Of a DNA stretch of 64,000 nt, positions 32,118 through 40,673 are shown piece by piece. The stretch comes from Nitrospirota bacterium. GTDB lineage: Bacteria > Nitrospirota > Thermodesulfovibrionia > Thermodesulfovibrionales > UBA9159. How positions within the stretch are numbered: position 1 is the first letter of the stretch; the number at the start of each line of letters is the position of its first letter. The stretch lies in contig JAJYIF010000012.1 in NCBI GenBank assembly GCA_021790195.1, positions 1 to 64,000 on the forward strand, given 5' to 3'. The notes under the pieces were generated by a model. The model searched no databases and was not told the DNA's origin. It worked only from the letters and a program-made list of their open reading frames with translations. The position numbers and the translations under genes were made by a program.

Positions 32118-33521
32118 ATGCTTGAAGACACTATAGCGGCCATATCCACCCCCCTCGGCGAGGGAGGGATAGGAATTGTAAGGCTGAGCGGGAAGGAGGC
32201 CTTATCGATCACCGCTAATCTCTTTTTGTCTCCGAAGGGTGCGAGACTGGAAGATGTGGAGTCGCACAAACTCGTGTACGGTTTTGTCAGAGATCCTGAA
32301 AGCGGCACAAATATCGACGAGGTCCTCATCGCGGTGATGAGGGCGCCTCACACGTATACACGGGAAGACGTTGTTGAGATAAACTGCCACGGCGGCATTC
32401 TTCCTCTGAGAAAGATCCTTGAGCTTGTTTTAAGAAACGGTGCGAGACTTGCGGAGCCGGGAGAGTTCACAAGGAGGGCTTTTCTCGGAGGCAGGATAGA
32501 CCTTTCTCAGGCCGAGGCTGTTATTGACCTTATAAGGGCAAAGACGGGAGAATCGGGACGGATTGCGCTTGAGCAGCTTTCCGGCGGCCTTTCGGGAAGG
32601 ATAACAAGGCTGCGGGACCGGATCGCGTCTTCCTGTGCCCACATAGAGACATACATAGATTTTCCCGAAGATGAGATAGAGCCTGCCCCGCCTGGAAGTA
32701 TATTAGAGGAGATTCGGAATATCGGGAAAGACCTCTCGGACCTGTCGGATACGTTTGAAGAGGGACGCTTTTTCAGGGATGGGCTGAAGGTCGCGATCGT
32801 GGGAAGACCCAATGTGGGAAAGTCTTCTCTCCTCAACGCCCTTCTTAACAGGGACAGGGCCATTGTTACCGATGCTCCCGGAACTACGCGCGACGTCCTT
32901 GAAGAATACCTGAACATCAAGGGCCTTCCGGTGAGGATAATGGATACTGCCGGCATAAGAGAGACCCATGAGATGGCCGAAAGAGAAGGGGTAGCCAGGA
33001 GTCTCAGGGCCATCGCTGATGCTGATGTCGTGATAGGCATTGTTGACGGAACGAGTGCCCTCAACAGTGAGGATATCACGGTCCTCGATAGAATCAAGAA
33101 CAAGAAATCTATCATCGCAATCAACAAGTCGGACCTGCCTTTTGCCGATGACAGTCTCGAAAGGCGAATGGGCGTTTACTCTGACAACGTCCTAAGGATC
33201 TCTGCGAAGACGGGGGACGGTCTCGGAGAGCTGAAGGAGAGAATAATAGATTCTGTAGTCAGGAATCGGGGGTCGGGAGTGAGGGGTTCCTGCGGCGAAG
33301 GCGGCGGGGCCGTGGTCACAAACGTCCGCCACAAGATCGCTATCGACAATGCCGTCGGCGCACTCGATAAGGCAATAGATGGTTTAAAATCGGCCTTGCC
33401 GCTCGAGATCGTCGCTGTGGAGATGCGCGATGCATTGGACCGACTCGGAGGAATCGTCGGGACAGTCACAACGGATGATATTCTGAACCGGATATTCAGT
33501 GAGTTCTGTATTGGTAAATAA
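32118..33521 (+). CDS. mnmE: tRNA uridine-5-carboxymethylaminomethyl modification GTPase MnmE
   Basis: 467 residues. N-terminal folate-binding domain (DTIAAISTPLGEGGIGIVRLSG), helical domain, G domain with G1 GRPNVGKSS (near 236), G3 DTAGIRETHE and G4 NKSD, and the invariant C-terminal CIGK. With MnmG it modifies U34 of certain tRNAs. The N-terminal TPLGEGGIGIVRLSG motif is diagnostic of the family. mnmE next to parA/parB and near rsmG/mnmG is the common origin-proximal arrangement. The -10 is close to the ATG and a leaderless mRNA is likely. Confidence 0.96.
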   Translation: MLEDTIAAISTPLGEGGIGIVRLSGKEALSITANLFLSPKGARLEDVESHKLVYGFVRDPESGTNIDEVLIAVMRAPHTYTREDVVEINCHGGILPLRKILELVLRNGARLAEPGEFTRRAFLGGRIDLSQAEAVIDLIRAKTGESGRIALEQLSGGLSGRITRLRDRIASSCAHIETYIDFPEDEIEPAPPGSILEEIRNIGKDLSDLSDTFEEGRFFRDGLKVAIVGRPNVGKSSLLNALLNRDRAIVTDAPGTTRDVLEEYLNIKGLPVRIMDTAGIRETHEMAEREGVARSLRAIADADVVIGIVDGTSALNSEDITVLDRIKNKKSIIAINKSDLPFADDSLERRMGVYSDNVLRISAKTGDGLGELKERIIDSVVRNRGSGVRGSCGEGGGAVVTNVRHKIAIDNAVGALDKAIDGLKSALPLEIVAVEMRDALDRLGGIVGTVTTDDILNRIFSEFCIGK

Positions 33522-33597
33522 GGTTTAGTCTGAGGCTGATATTTCAAGGATTTTCGAGAAACGGCCCGATTTCCGGAGAGTTCCCGGCATCGAGGGG

Positions 33598-34431
33598 TCA
33601 TCCGCCCTGGGTGAATATGTCCAGCAGCCTGTCGAGCTCGTCAAGCGAGTAGTATTCGATTTCTATCTTCCCTCTTTTACCTTTGTGATAAATGCTGACC
33701 TTCGTGCCGAGGCTGCGGATGAGTCTGTCTTCGAGCGCGGCGATCTGAGCGTCTTTTTTCTTTTGACGGGTCCTCTTTTTCGGCTCTGCGGACATCTTCC
33801 TTGCAAGGCCCTCGGTCTCCCGGACGCTCAGGCCCTTGTGGATTATCCTGCGGGCCATCTCCAGCTGTCCTGCCCTTCCTTCGACGGAAAGGATCGCCCT
33901 GGCGTGGCCCATGCTTAATGTGCCGTCATTAACGAAGGCCCTTATCTCATCGGGAAGCTTCAGCAATCTGAGATAGTTCGCGACGGTCGCCCTTTCCTTT
34001 CCGACCTTGGCGGAAAGCTCCTCCTGCGTGAGATTGAAATCCTTGATCAGTCTCTGAAAAGCCAGGGCCGTCTCGACCGGGTTGAGATCTTCCCTCTGGA
34101 TATTCTCGATCAGGGCGATTTCGAGGGAATCCGCGGAGGAGACGTCCTTGACGATCGCAGGCATCTTCTTAAGTCCGGCGAGTGTTGAGGCCCTCCATCT
34201 CCTCTCCCCTGCGATGAGCCTGAATGTGCCGTCGCCGGTCCTCGAGACGATTATGGGCTGCAGTACCCCCTTTTCCTTTATAGACGCGGCCAGCTCCTTT
34301 AGGGCGTCGTCTTTGAATACCTTTCTTGGCTGTTGTTCGCCGGGTATGATACGGTCGATATCGATATTAATGATGTCGTCGGTCTTGTCCGGAAGAAGAG
34401 AGCCGAGACCTTTACCCAACGCCGTTTTCAT
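33598..34431 (-). CDS. parB: Chromosome partitioning protein ParB
   Basis: 277 residues. N-terminal ParB/Spo0J CTPase domain with DRIIPGEQQPRKVF and the GERRWRAS box (near residue 76), HTH domain (LTQEELSAKVGKERATVANYLRLLKLP near 133), and C-terminal dimerisation domain. It binds parS and spreads as a CTP clamp. Start ATG 34431 overlaps the parA 3' end by 20 nt. Two perfect parS palindromes are present 1 to 2 kb away. Confidence 0.95.
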   Translation of the reverse strand: MKTALGKGLGSLLPDKTDDIINIDIDRIIPGEQQPRKVFKDDALKELAASIKEKGVLQPIIVSRTGDGTFRLIAGERRWRASTLAGLKKMPAIVKDVSSADSLEIALIENIQREDLNPVETALAFQRLIKDFNLTQEELSAKVGKERATVANYLRLLKLPDEIRAFVNDGTLSMGHARAILSVEGRAGQLEMARRIIHKGLSVRETEGLARKMSAEPKKRTRQKKKDAQIAALEDRLIRSLGTKVSIYHKGKRGKIEIEYYSLDELDRLLDIFTQGG

Positions 34432-35182
34432 TGAGGATCTCCTTTGCCAGGGAAAGATAACTCTGCGCCCCCGGAGAGCGCACGTCGTAAAGCATTATGG
34501 GCTTGCCGTGGCTCGGCGCCTCCGCAAGGGTCACGTTTCTTGGTATTACAGTCTTAAACACCCTCTCCCCGAAGTGATTCCTCACCTCCTCAACGACCTG
34601 ATGAGAAAGGCTGTTCCTTGTGTCGAACATCGTGAGCAGTATGCCCCTTATTTCGAGAGACGGGTTAAACGAGTTTCTGATGCGATGAAGCGTCCTCGTA
34701 AGAAGGCTGAGGCCTTCGAGCGCATAGTATTCGCACTGGACAGGAACGATCACGGAGCGCGCAGCCACAAGCGCGTTCAGAGATAGAAGCCCCAGGGAGG
34801 GGGGACAATCTATCAATATGTATTTGTATTCCTTCTTAATATCCCGCACGATCCCTGCAAGGAGACCTTCCCTGCCCTCCTTGCCGACAAGCTCGATCTC
34901 GACTCCGAGGAGGTCCATAGTGGAAGGCATGATATCCAGATGCTGGATCGCGGTCGGCACCACAGCTTCTTCCGGTGCGCACCTGCCGGCATAAGCGTCA
35001 TAAAGACTCTTTCCGATCCCCTCGCGGTCAATGCCAAGGCCGCTCGTGGAATTCCCTTGGGGGTCTGTGTCTATTATGAGGATGTCCTTTTCCGCAAGGG
35101 CGAGCGAGGCCCCGAGATTGATCGCGGTCGTTGTCTTTCCCACCCCGCCCTTTTGATTTACGATAGCTATGGTATTGGCCAT
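34412..35182 (-). CDS. parA: Chromosome partitioning ATPase ParA (Soj)
   Basis: 256 residues from ATG 35182 (MANTIAIVNQKGGVGKTTTAINLG), the family start; the frame is open to 35227. Deviant Walker A KGGVGKTT with the second Lys at the start, Walker A' IDTDPQGNST and Walker B YILIDCPPSLG are present. It drives ParB-parS segregation. TAGAAT (35190-35195, minus strand) seven nt upstream, with TTGTCC 18 nt further, predicts a leaderless transcript. Operon with parB. Confidence 0.95.
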   Translation of the reverse strand: MANTIAIVNQKGGVGKTTTAINLGASLALAEKDILIIDTDPQGNSTSGLGIDREGIGKSLYDAYAGRCAPEEAVVPTAIQHLDIMPSTMDLLGVEIELVGKEGREGLLAGIVRDIKKEYKYILIDCPPSLGLLSLNALVAARSVIVPVQCEYYALEGLSLLTRTLHRIRNSFNPSLEIRGILLTMFDTRNSLSHQVVEEVRNHFGERVFKTVIPRNVTLAEAPSHGKPIMLYDVRSPGAQSYLSLAKEILNENGVG

Positions 35183-35301
35183 CCGCATAATTCTAGCAGA
35201 GAGCCCTATGGAAGGACAAGGCAACAAAAAAGAAAGTTAGGCAGAGGTTAAGGCAAAGGTAATCCCGGGAGCGGGTTGCAAACATGCCCGGTAACCACGG
35301 G

Positions 35302-35326
35302 ACCGAGTTGCAAACTCGCTCCCGCA
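35302..35326. repeat. REP-like palindromic repeat, type A copy 1
   Basis: 25 nt (ACCGAGTTGCAAACTCGCTC then CCGCA) identical to 37399-37423. The core GAGTTTGCAACTC-type sequence is self-complementary (CGAGTTGCAAACTCG). Found only between genes. Confidence 0.8.
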
Positions 35327-35398
35327 ATGGGGGACGTTTCCGGATCAGAGACTTCTCTTTGCGGCTTTGCGCGACCGAGGCTCTCTTTAGGTCCATAA

Positions 35399-35414
35399 TG
35401 TTCCACGTGGAACA
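35399..35414. promoter_or_regulatory. parS site 1
   Basis: TGTTCCACGTGGAACA, a perfect 16-bp palindrome one base from the Bacillus parS consensus (TGTTYCACGTGRAACA class). It lies 217 nt upstream of parA. ParB encoded next door is the expected binding protein. Confidence 0.9.
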
Positions 35415-35755
35415 CTAAGACCTTTCTTCTCATTTCAGTTGTTGCCGTATGGGCCGCTGTGCGGGCAGGGCTTGCTCTTGGCTATCACAGGACATTGGAT
35501 CCCCGAAAGGGACGGAAGGGGGAAATGGCAGACCCAAAGGACCAGGTCAGGCCTTTTATCGGTAAGAACTCCCTTGCTTATCCTCTCGACCACCCTCTTC
35601 TCAAGGTGAAGGCAGAATGTTTCGCCGGCCAAGAATTCGACGCTCATAGATTAGTCTAACAGACCGGCATCGGACAGGACAAGACAATCTGATGGAGATG
35701 AAGGGAGCCGGTCGCAGACCCGCTCCCGCGGGTTCAATGTTGAGCAATTCAACTC

Positions 35756-35944
35756 TCAAAACTTTGGTCTTAGTCCCGCCTGCTTACATAACTCGTTTGC
35801 CGTGATTCTGTCCAGTGTCCGATGTCTCTTGACAGGCAGGGTCTTTTCATTGTTTGTGTAAATGGAATGATTACCGCCTTCACGGAGCAAAAAGAAACCA
35901 TTGCCTTCAAGATATCTGATCAGATCGCTTCGTTTGACGGACAA
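35756..35944 (-). CDS. hicA: HicA-type mRNA interferase toxin
   Basis: 62 residues. HicA double-stranded-RNA-binding-like fold: VKRSDLIRYLEGNGFFLLREGGNHSIYTN with the catalytic His in GGNHSIY, then KTLPVKRHRTLDRITANELCKQAG. The start TTG 35944 adjoins the hicB stop. It cleaves mRNA and is neutralised by HicB. Located between two parS-bearing intergenic regions. Confidence 0.88.
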   Translation of the reverse strand: MSVKRSDLIRYLEGNGFFLLREGGNHSIYTNNEKTLPVKRHRTLDRITANELCKQAGLRPKF

Positions 35945-36172
35945 CTATACCTCGACCGGTATCTGCTCGATGAGCGCCCTTCCCGACGGGATTTCTTTCT
36001 TTTGCTTGCGATAAGCCTTAACCATCTGGCTGAGGGCGTCTCTGAGCATCTTGCGGCAATCTTCAAGTGTCTTGCCCTCAGTTATCACCTCTGGCCATTC
36101 TATGAGCTGCCCCATATATCCCGACCGTATCTTAGTGTATTTGGCGGTATATGTATTCAGCAATATATCCAC
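35945..36172 (-). CDS. hicB: HicB-type antitoxin
   Basis: 75 residues with the partially degraded RNase H-like HicB fold: GYMGQLIEWPEVITEGKTLEDCRKMLRDALSQMV. It lacks an obvious C-terminal HTH or RHH DNA-binding part, so it may be the short form. It is encoded directly upstream of hicA; antitoxin-first order. Confidence 0.85.
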   Translation of the reverse strand: MDILLNTYTAKYTKIRSGYMGQLIEWPEVITEGKTLEDCRKMLRDALSQMVKAYRKQKKEIPSGRALIEQIPVEV

Positions 36173-36292
36173 CTCCCTCTGTTGAGTTACATTCGTATTA
36201 TATCACTTCTTTACGGGAGCGCGGGAGCTGCCGCATCTTCGACCAGCTCCCGCAATAATTAACCTCAACCTCTTTCTTACATTTATCCTCGA

Positions 36293-36308
36293 TGTTCCAC
36301 GTGGAACA
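36293..36308. promoter_or_regulatory. parS site 2
   Basis: Second copy of TGTTCCACGTGGAACA, identical to 35399-35414, 894 nt away, between hicB and a small zinc-ribbon-like gene. Two sites near parAB mark a ParB-loading centromere. Confidence 0.9.
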
Positions 36309-36313
36309 ATTGC

Positions 36314-36338
36314 GGGTTCAGGTTTGCAACCTGAACCC
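36314..36338. repeat. REP-like palindrome, type B copy 1
   Basis: Perfect inverted repeat of 11-bp arms (GGGTTCAGGTT/AACCTGAACCC) around TGC, six nt after parS site 2. A copy with one mismatch lies at 37331-37355. Confidence 0.8.
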
Positions 36339-36368
36339 TGCTCCTTTAAACGCCGGCCCAATAAATGA

Positions 36369-36374
36369 TAAAAT
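36369..36374 (+). promoter_or_regulatory. -10 of a predicted leaderless promoter
   Basis: TAAAAT at 36369-36374 lies five nt before ATG 36380; TTAAAC about 17 nt upstream is a possible -35. No ribosome binding site is present. Confidence 0.4.
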
Positions 36375-36379
36375 GAATT

Positions 36380-36577
36380 ATGTTTTATGACGATTCGACG
36401 GTCCACTTCGACAGCGCTCACGGGCTGGGCGAGTCCTACTACATCATCTGTCCTATCTGCTGGAATTCGAGCATCAGGATGACCCAGTGGGAAGACGGTA
36501 GCAGCGATTGTGAAGAATGCGTTACGTGCAGGCGGATGGAAGAGGTAATGGAACTGGAAGGTCTCATCAAGTCATGA
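36380..36577 (+). CDS. Small cysteine-rich hypothetical protein
   Basis: 65 residues with five Cys: C24-x2-C27 (CPICWN) and C44-x2-C47-x2-C50 (CEECVTC), a likely zinc-binding pair of knuckles. No family recognised. The transcript appears to be leaderless. The 3' end overlaps the convergent uracil-DNA glycosylase gene by six nt. Confidence 0.6.
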   Translation: MFYDDSTVHFDSAHGLGESYYIICPICWNSSIRMTQWEDGSSDCEECVTCRRMEEVMELEGLIKS

Positions 36578-37306
36578 TCCGGATTCTTTTTTCGGAGTAC
36601 CCCTCTTCCATCCGCCAATTCTTTTTCTTATGATTTCGGTGATTTGATCCCTAAACAGCTTTGCGCCGGCATTTGCCGGATGCCTTACCCCGTAACATTC
36701 CATTCCCATCGACCTCAGTTTCTCATACGATGTCCTCCCCAACGCAATTATGGTTCTCCCCGGAAAGAGGTCGAGGAACTTCCCGATTGAAGGAGTCGCA
36801 TGTTCCAGTTCAATTCCAGAGGGTCTTCGGTTGCTCAATATTCCCTTCTTCTGATCAAAGGGATGCCAGGGGAAGATATTCCACAGGACGAACTCCTCCG
36901 GGCTAAGACCGAGTTTCAAGAGCGTTCCCCAGACAATCGTGGCAGTCGGCTCAGAAAACCCTTCCGGCATTACTGCGGGTTTGCTCGTCCTTTGAGGATC
37001 AAGGCCCATCAGCACATGCCCGGGATCAATTCCCTGTTGCGCTTTGTATCCGAGCAGGATACGCTCAGAGGTCATAGCCAGGCCGCTGAAATGGCCGCCC
37101 TGATACCCGATTGCCTCGCCTACCAGTAGATATCGAGCTGTTCTTAGGCGTAATTCGAGATAGTGCCTGAGATGCCTTAAGCGGACCTCTGGCGCGGCCG
37201 GGCCAATGTCGTTTTCTTTGTCCACATCCTGCCAGGGGTTGAAGACATTCTTCATGGGTGGCGGGTCTTTCAGAAGTACAAGTAGTTCCTCGATTTTATT
37301 ATTCAT
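36572..37306 (-). CDS. Uracil-DNA glycosylase superfamily protein
   Basis: 244 residues. The motif LLVGEAIGYQGGHFSGLAM (near residue 60) equals motif A of uracil-DNA glycosylase-like enzymes, WNIFPWHPF follows, and HPANAGAKLFRDQI (near 208) is motif B with the His. Belongs to a UDG-like family often annotated only as 'uracil-DNA glycosylase'; base-excision repair of deaminated DNA is expected. Confidence 0.78.
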   Translation of the reverse strand: MNNKIEELLVLLKDPPPMKNVFNPWQDVDKENDIGPAAPEVRLRHLRHYLELRLRTARYLLVGEAIGYQGGHFSGLAMTSERILLGYKAQQGIDPGHVLMGLDPQRTSKPAVMPEGFSEPTATIVWGTLLKLGLSPEEFVLWNIFPWHPFDQKKGILSNRRPSGIELEHATPSIGKFLDLFPGRTIIALGRTSYEKLRSMGMECYGVRHPANAGAKLFRDQITEIIRKRIGGWKRGTPKKESGS

Positions 37307-37330
37307 ATCTCATCTCTAAGCTTCTGATGC

Positions 37331-37355
37331 GGGTTCAGGTTTGCAACCTGGACCC
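37331..37355. repeat. REP-like palindrome, type B copy 2
   Basis: Copy of 36314-36338 with one difference (GGACCC for GAACCC), located just upstream of the uracil-DNA glycosylase gene. Confidence 0.75.
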
Positions 37356-37398
37356 TTTACTTTGAACAGGTCTCAAACCTGCTACCATAAGTCTCGGT

Positions 37399-37423
37399 AC
37401 CGAGTTGCAAACTCGCTCCCGCA
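37399..37423. repeat. REP-like palindromic repeat, type A copy 2
   Basis: 25-nt copy identical to 35302-35326, followed by a CTCTTTGCGGCCTTTGCGTC repeat at 37450-37469 resembling that at 35356. Confidence 0.8.
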
Positions 37424-37508
37424 CAGGTGTCTTATAAGTATTTGTATCTCTTTGCGGCCTTTGCGTCTTTGCGCGCATAAGTGTTGTTGTCAGACATCCA
37501 TTCAACCG

Positions 37509-38285
37509 CTAACTCCTCGCCTTGTATCCCGGACATCCCTCAAACCCCCGACACCCCGCTTTTCTCAAACGGCACTCACTGTTTACACAGATATTCGGAG
37601 CGGCGGCGCCGTGCATCAAACCGCGATTGTCTTGCACGGCAGTTTCGCTTGAAGATTCTCTTCTTATTATGATAATAAACCTTTTTATATTCAAAACCGG
37701 CAGTTTCACAGGCAATATCTCGTAACTTGAGTCCCGCAGCTTGTTAAGCTCCTCGACGACCTTCGGTCCCTTGTTCAGGACCATCCTTCCACCTTTGCGT
37801 AGGAGAGGAAGCGCCTTCTTATAAAATTCGGCAGCATCAAAAAGCGCCCTTGTAACGGCCGCGTCCACGGTCAAGGACTTCACCTCTTCAATTCTTTTCT
37901 CGACCACCTCGATCTTATCGAGACCGAGCATCTTTATTACATGAATAAGAAAGTTTGCTTTTTTTCTCGTCGGCTCGAGAAGGTATACCATGACTTCAGG
38001 TCTCATTATCTTCAGGGGTATTCCCGGAAAACCCGCGCCGCTTCCAACATCCATGATGCTTACGGGGCCGGCAGGCAATCCTTCGAGATATAAAAGAGAG
38101 TCGAGGAAGTGCTTTACGATGATCTCCTCGTCAGACCTCAATCCGGTAAGGTTATATGCCTTGCTCCATTTCTTCAGCTCATTAAGATAGGTTATAAAGG
38201 CCTTGACCTGGTCGTCGGAAGCCGGGAGGGAGAGCTCTTTCAGGCCTTTCCTTAGAATTGATTCAGCAGAAGCTGCCTGGTCCAT
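37509..38285 (-). CDS. rsmG: 16S rRNA m7G527 methyltransferase RsmG with C-terminal extension
   Basis: 258 residues, against about 210 for the family. SAM motif MDVGSGAGFPGIPLKIMRP (near 78) and the RALFDAAEFYKKALPLLRKGGRMVL stretch define RsmG (GidB), which methylates G527 of 16S rRNA. The catalytic core ends near residue 215; the tail, after RFIIIIRRESS, is Cys-rich and unlike the family. It is probably generated by drift through the REP-like downstream region. It starts six nt after the mnmG stop, the usual gidA-gidB order. Confidence 0.9.
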   Translation of the reverse strand: MDQAASAESILRKGLKELSLPASDDQVKAFITYLNELKKWSKAYNLTGLRSDEEIIVKHFLDSLLYLEGLPAGPVSIMDVGSGAGFPGIPLKIMRPEVMVYLLEPTRKKANFLIHVIKMLGLDKIEVVEKRIEEVKSLTVDAAVTRALFDAAEFYKKALPLLRKGGRMVLNKGPKVVEELNKLRDSSYEILPVKLPVLNIKRFIIIIRRESSSETAVQDNRGLMHGAAAPNICVNSECRLRKAGCRGFEGCPGYKARS

Positions 38286-38291
38286 GTGGAT

Positions 38292-40175
38292 CTAATTCTC
38301 CGTTTTCCGCCGCCTCTTTTCGACAGCGATCAGGATAAGGGAAATCGCAGCGGGCGTGACCCCCGGTATTCTTCCCGCCTGGCCGATGTTTGCCGGCCTC
38401 ACCTCTTCGAGCTTCGAGAGGATCTCCCTTGACAGTCCGCTGATGGATGAATAATCGATCCCTTCCGGTATCCGTTTCTCTTCCATTCTCCTCAGCTTTT
38501 CCGCCATCTCCATCTGCCTGACGATGTAGCCTTCGTATTTTGTCCTGATCTCCACTTCTCTGCCGATCTCCTCACGCAGTGGTCTTTCAGGCGGAGAAAA
38601 CCTTTCTATGAACTCATAATGTATTTCCGGTCTCTTAAGGAGCTGCTCCAGGGTCGCATCCTCTTTGATAGAAGACGTATTCAGTCCTGCCAGGTACTCG
38701 TTTATCACCGATGGTTTAAGCCTTACCTTCCCGAGCCTCGCCATCTCGCTCTCCATGAGCTTTTTCTTCTCCTGAAATCTTTCGTGCGCGCATCTATCGA
38801 CGAGTCCGATACCGTATCCCTTATCCATCAGCCGCGAATCCGCGTTGTCGTGTCTAAGGAGAAGCCGGTATTCCGCACGTGAAGTGAACATCCTGTACGG
38901 CTCGTTCGTACCTCTTGTCACAAGATCGTCGATGAGAACGCCCGTGTACGCCTCGTGCCTTCCGAGGACGAGCGGCTCCCTCCCCTGGATCTTAAGCGAG
39001 GCATTGATGCCCGCCATCAATCCCTGCGCAGCCGCCTCTTCATATCCGGAAGTGCCGTTGATCTGCCCTGCAAGGAATAGACCTTCGACGGCTTTAGTTT
39101 CGAGACTGTGTCTCAGCTCCGTCGGATAGACATAGTCGTATTCTATGGCGTAGCCCGGCCTCATGATCTCGGCTTCCTCAAGACCGGGGATGGTCCTTAC
39201 GAGCCGGACCTGCACATCGTAGGGGAGACTGGTGGATATGCCGTTTGCATAATACTCCTTCGTGTCGATGCCCTCGGGCTCGAGAAAGACCTGATGTCTC
39301 TCGCGCTCCGAAAACCTGACGACCTTGTCTTCTACGGAAGGACAATAGCGCGGTCCGATCCCTTTTATCCTGCCGCTGTAAAGCGGGGAACGATCAAGGT
39401 TGTCGAGGATGATCCTGTGGGTCTCTGCGTTCGTATAAGTCACAAAGCACGGAAGCTGAGGATTCCTGATCCGGTCCGTGGAGTAGGAAAATGGAAGCGG
39501 AGGCTCATCTCCGTGCTGAGGCGAGGTCCTCGAGAAATCTATGGTACCGGCATGCAATCTCGGTGGGGTACCCGTCTTGAGCCGGCCCATCTTCAAGCCG
39601 AGTTCTCTAAGCGAATCAGAGAGACCCACGGACGGAAACTCGGCGGCCCTTCCGGAAGGGAAATTATCGAGGCCGATATGTATCAGCCCCTTCAGGAAAG
39701 TGCCCGTTGTTACAATGACTGCCTTCGATTCGTAGAACGTTCCGAGGGCCGTGAGAACTCCCTTTACTTTTCCATCCTCCACAACGAGCTTCTCGACAAC
39801 TCCCTGCTTTATAGAAAGGTCCTTCTGCGACTCCAGGACCCTTCTCATGGAGAGCCTGTAAAGTACCCTGTCCGCCTGGGCCCTCAGAGACCAAACCGCA
39901 GGCCCTTTCGACCTGTTGAGCATCCTGAATTGTATGCCCGCCCGGTCGGTGTTCTTCGCCATCTCTCCGCCCAGGGCGTCTATCTCCCGGACAAGGTGGC
40001 CTTTTGCAAGGCCTCCTATGGCGGGATTGCATGACATCTGCGCAATAGTGTCGAGGTTCATCGTGAAGATGCAGGTGGAAATGCCCAGACGGGCAGACGC
40101 GAGGGCGGCCTCGCAGCCCGCATGACCGGCGCCTATCACTATGATGTCGTAACGGGAATCTCTAAACATGCCCAT
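38292..40175 (-). CDS. mnmG: tRNA uridine-5-carboxymethylaminomethyl modification enzyme MnmG
   Basis: 627 residues, full length. FAD-binding [20 protein letters not shown] at the N-terminus, [24 protein letters not shown], second motif [21 protein letters not shown] and the C-terminal MnmE-binding helices. It works with MnmE on wobble uridine. ATG 40175 or ATG 40169 could both start; no strong ribosome binding site. Operon: ispD-ispF-mnmG-rsmG on the minus strand. Confidence 0.97.
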   Translation of the reverse strand: MGMFRDSRYDIIVIGAGHAGCEAALASARLGISTCIFTMNLDTIAQMSCNPAIGGLAKGHLVREIDALGGEMAKNTDRAGIQFRMLNRSKGPAVWSLRAQADRVLYRLSMRRVLESQKDLSIKQGVVEKLVVEDGKVKGVLTALGTFYESKAVIVTTGTFLKGLIHIGLDNFPSGRAAEFPSVGLSDSLRELGLKMGRLKTGTPPRLHAGTIDFSRTSPQHGDEPPLPFSYSTDRIRNPQLPCFVTYTNAETHRIILDNLDRSPLYSGRIKGIGPRYCPSVEDKVVRFSERERHQVFLEPEGIDTKEYYANGISTSLPYDVQVRLVRTIPGLEEAEIMRPGYAIEYDYVYPTELRHSLETKAVEGLFLAGQINGTSGYEEAAAQGLMAGINASLKIQGREPLVLGRHEAYTGVLIDDLVTRGTNEPYRMFTSRAEYRLLLRHDNADSRLMDKGYGIGLVDRCAHERFQEKKKLMESEMARLGKVRLKPSVINEYLAGLNTSSIKEDATLEQLLKRPEIHYEFIERFSPPERPLREEIGREVEIRTKYEGYIVRQMEMAEKLRRMEEKRIPEGIDYSSISGLSREILSKLEEVRPANIGQAGRIPGVTPAAISLILIAVEKRRRKTEN

Positions 40176-40199
40176 GAGGAAAACCGTACAGAAGAATTA

Positions 40200-40673
40200 T
40201 CAGCGTATCCTGGCCAGAAGACAGACCGAGTGCGCGGCTATTCCCTCTCCTCGTCCCACAAATCCCATGCCCTCCTCGGTCTTGGCCTTGATGTTTATTA
40301 CCGCCGCAGGAATGGTCGACATAGACAAGGCCTCTTTCATCGATGCTATGTAAGGGGCCAGTTTCGGGCGCTCCGCCACAACTACGGAATCAATCCATTG
40401 GACTTCATAACAATTGACCCTGACAAGTTCGGCGATATACTTCAGCATCTCAACGCTCACGGCGTCCTTCCATCTCGGGTCCGTGTCAGGGAAGAACTTT
40501 CCGATGTCGCCCAGCCCGAGCGCGCCGATGACCGAGTCGATTATGGAGTGGCAAAGCACATCGCCGTCTGAGTGGCCTGCAAGGCCCCTTTCGAAAGGTA
40601 TGACGACTCCGCCCACAATGAGCTTCCGGCCCGCTACAAGCCTGTGGGAATCATAGCCTATCCCGACCCTCAT
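40200..40673 (-). CDS. ispF: 2-C-methyl-D-erythritol 2,4-cyclodiphosphate synthase
   Basis: 157 residues. Metal ligands in GIGYDSHRL, the AHSDGDVLCHSIIDSVIGA box and IGKFFPDTDPRWK are diagnostic. Catalyses formation of MEcPP in the non-mevalonate isoprenoid pathway. It overlaps ispD by four nt (ATGA). Separate proteins rather than the IspDF fusion. Confidence 0.96.
   Translation of the reverse strand: MRVGIGYDSHRLVAGRKLIVGGVVIPFERGLAGHSDGDVLCHSIIDSVIGALGLGDIGKFFPDTDPRWKDAVSVEMLKYIAELVRVNCYEVQWIDSVVVAERPKLAPYIASMKEALSMSTIPAAVINIKAKTEEGMGFVGRGEGIAAHSVCLLARIR

Larger units (their letters stand above)
35183..35755. other. Intergenic region with parS site and REP-like palindromes
   Basis: 573 nt without a convincing gene. 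It holds the parA promoter, a cluster of GC-rich inverted repeats around 35262-35334 (variants of GGGAGCGGGTTGCAAAC and GAGTTGCAAACTCGCTCCC), the first parS site (35399-35414), a CTCTTTGCGGCTTTGCG-type repeat at 35356-35374 and another GC-rich CGCTCCCGCGGG palindrome near 35720. Two overlapping 66-70 codon frames at 35435-35659 lack start signals and are not called. Confidence 0.7.

Noticed and set aside
35435-35659. Two overlapping ORFs of 66 and 70 codons near the first parS site
   Set aside because: Neither has a start signal or a protein-like composition; they are shadows of each other.
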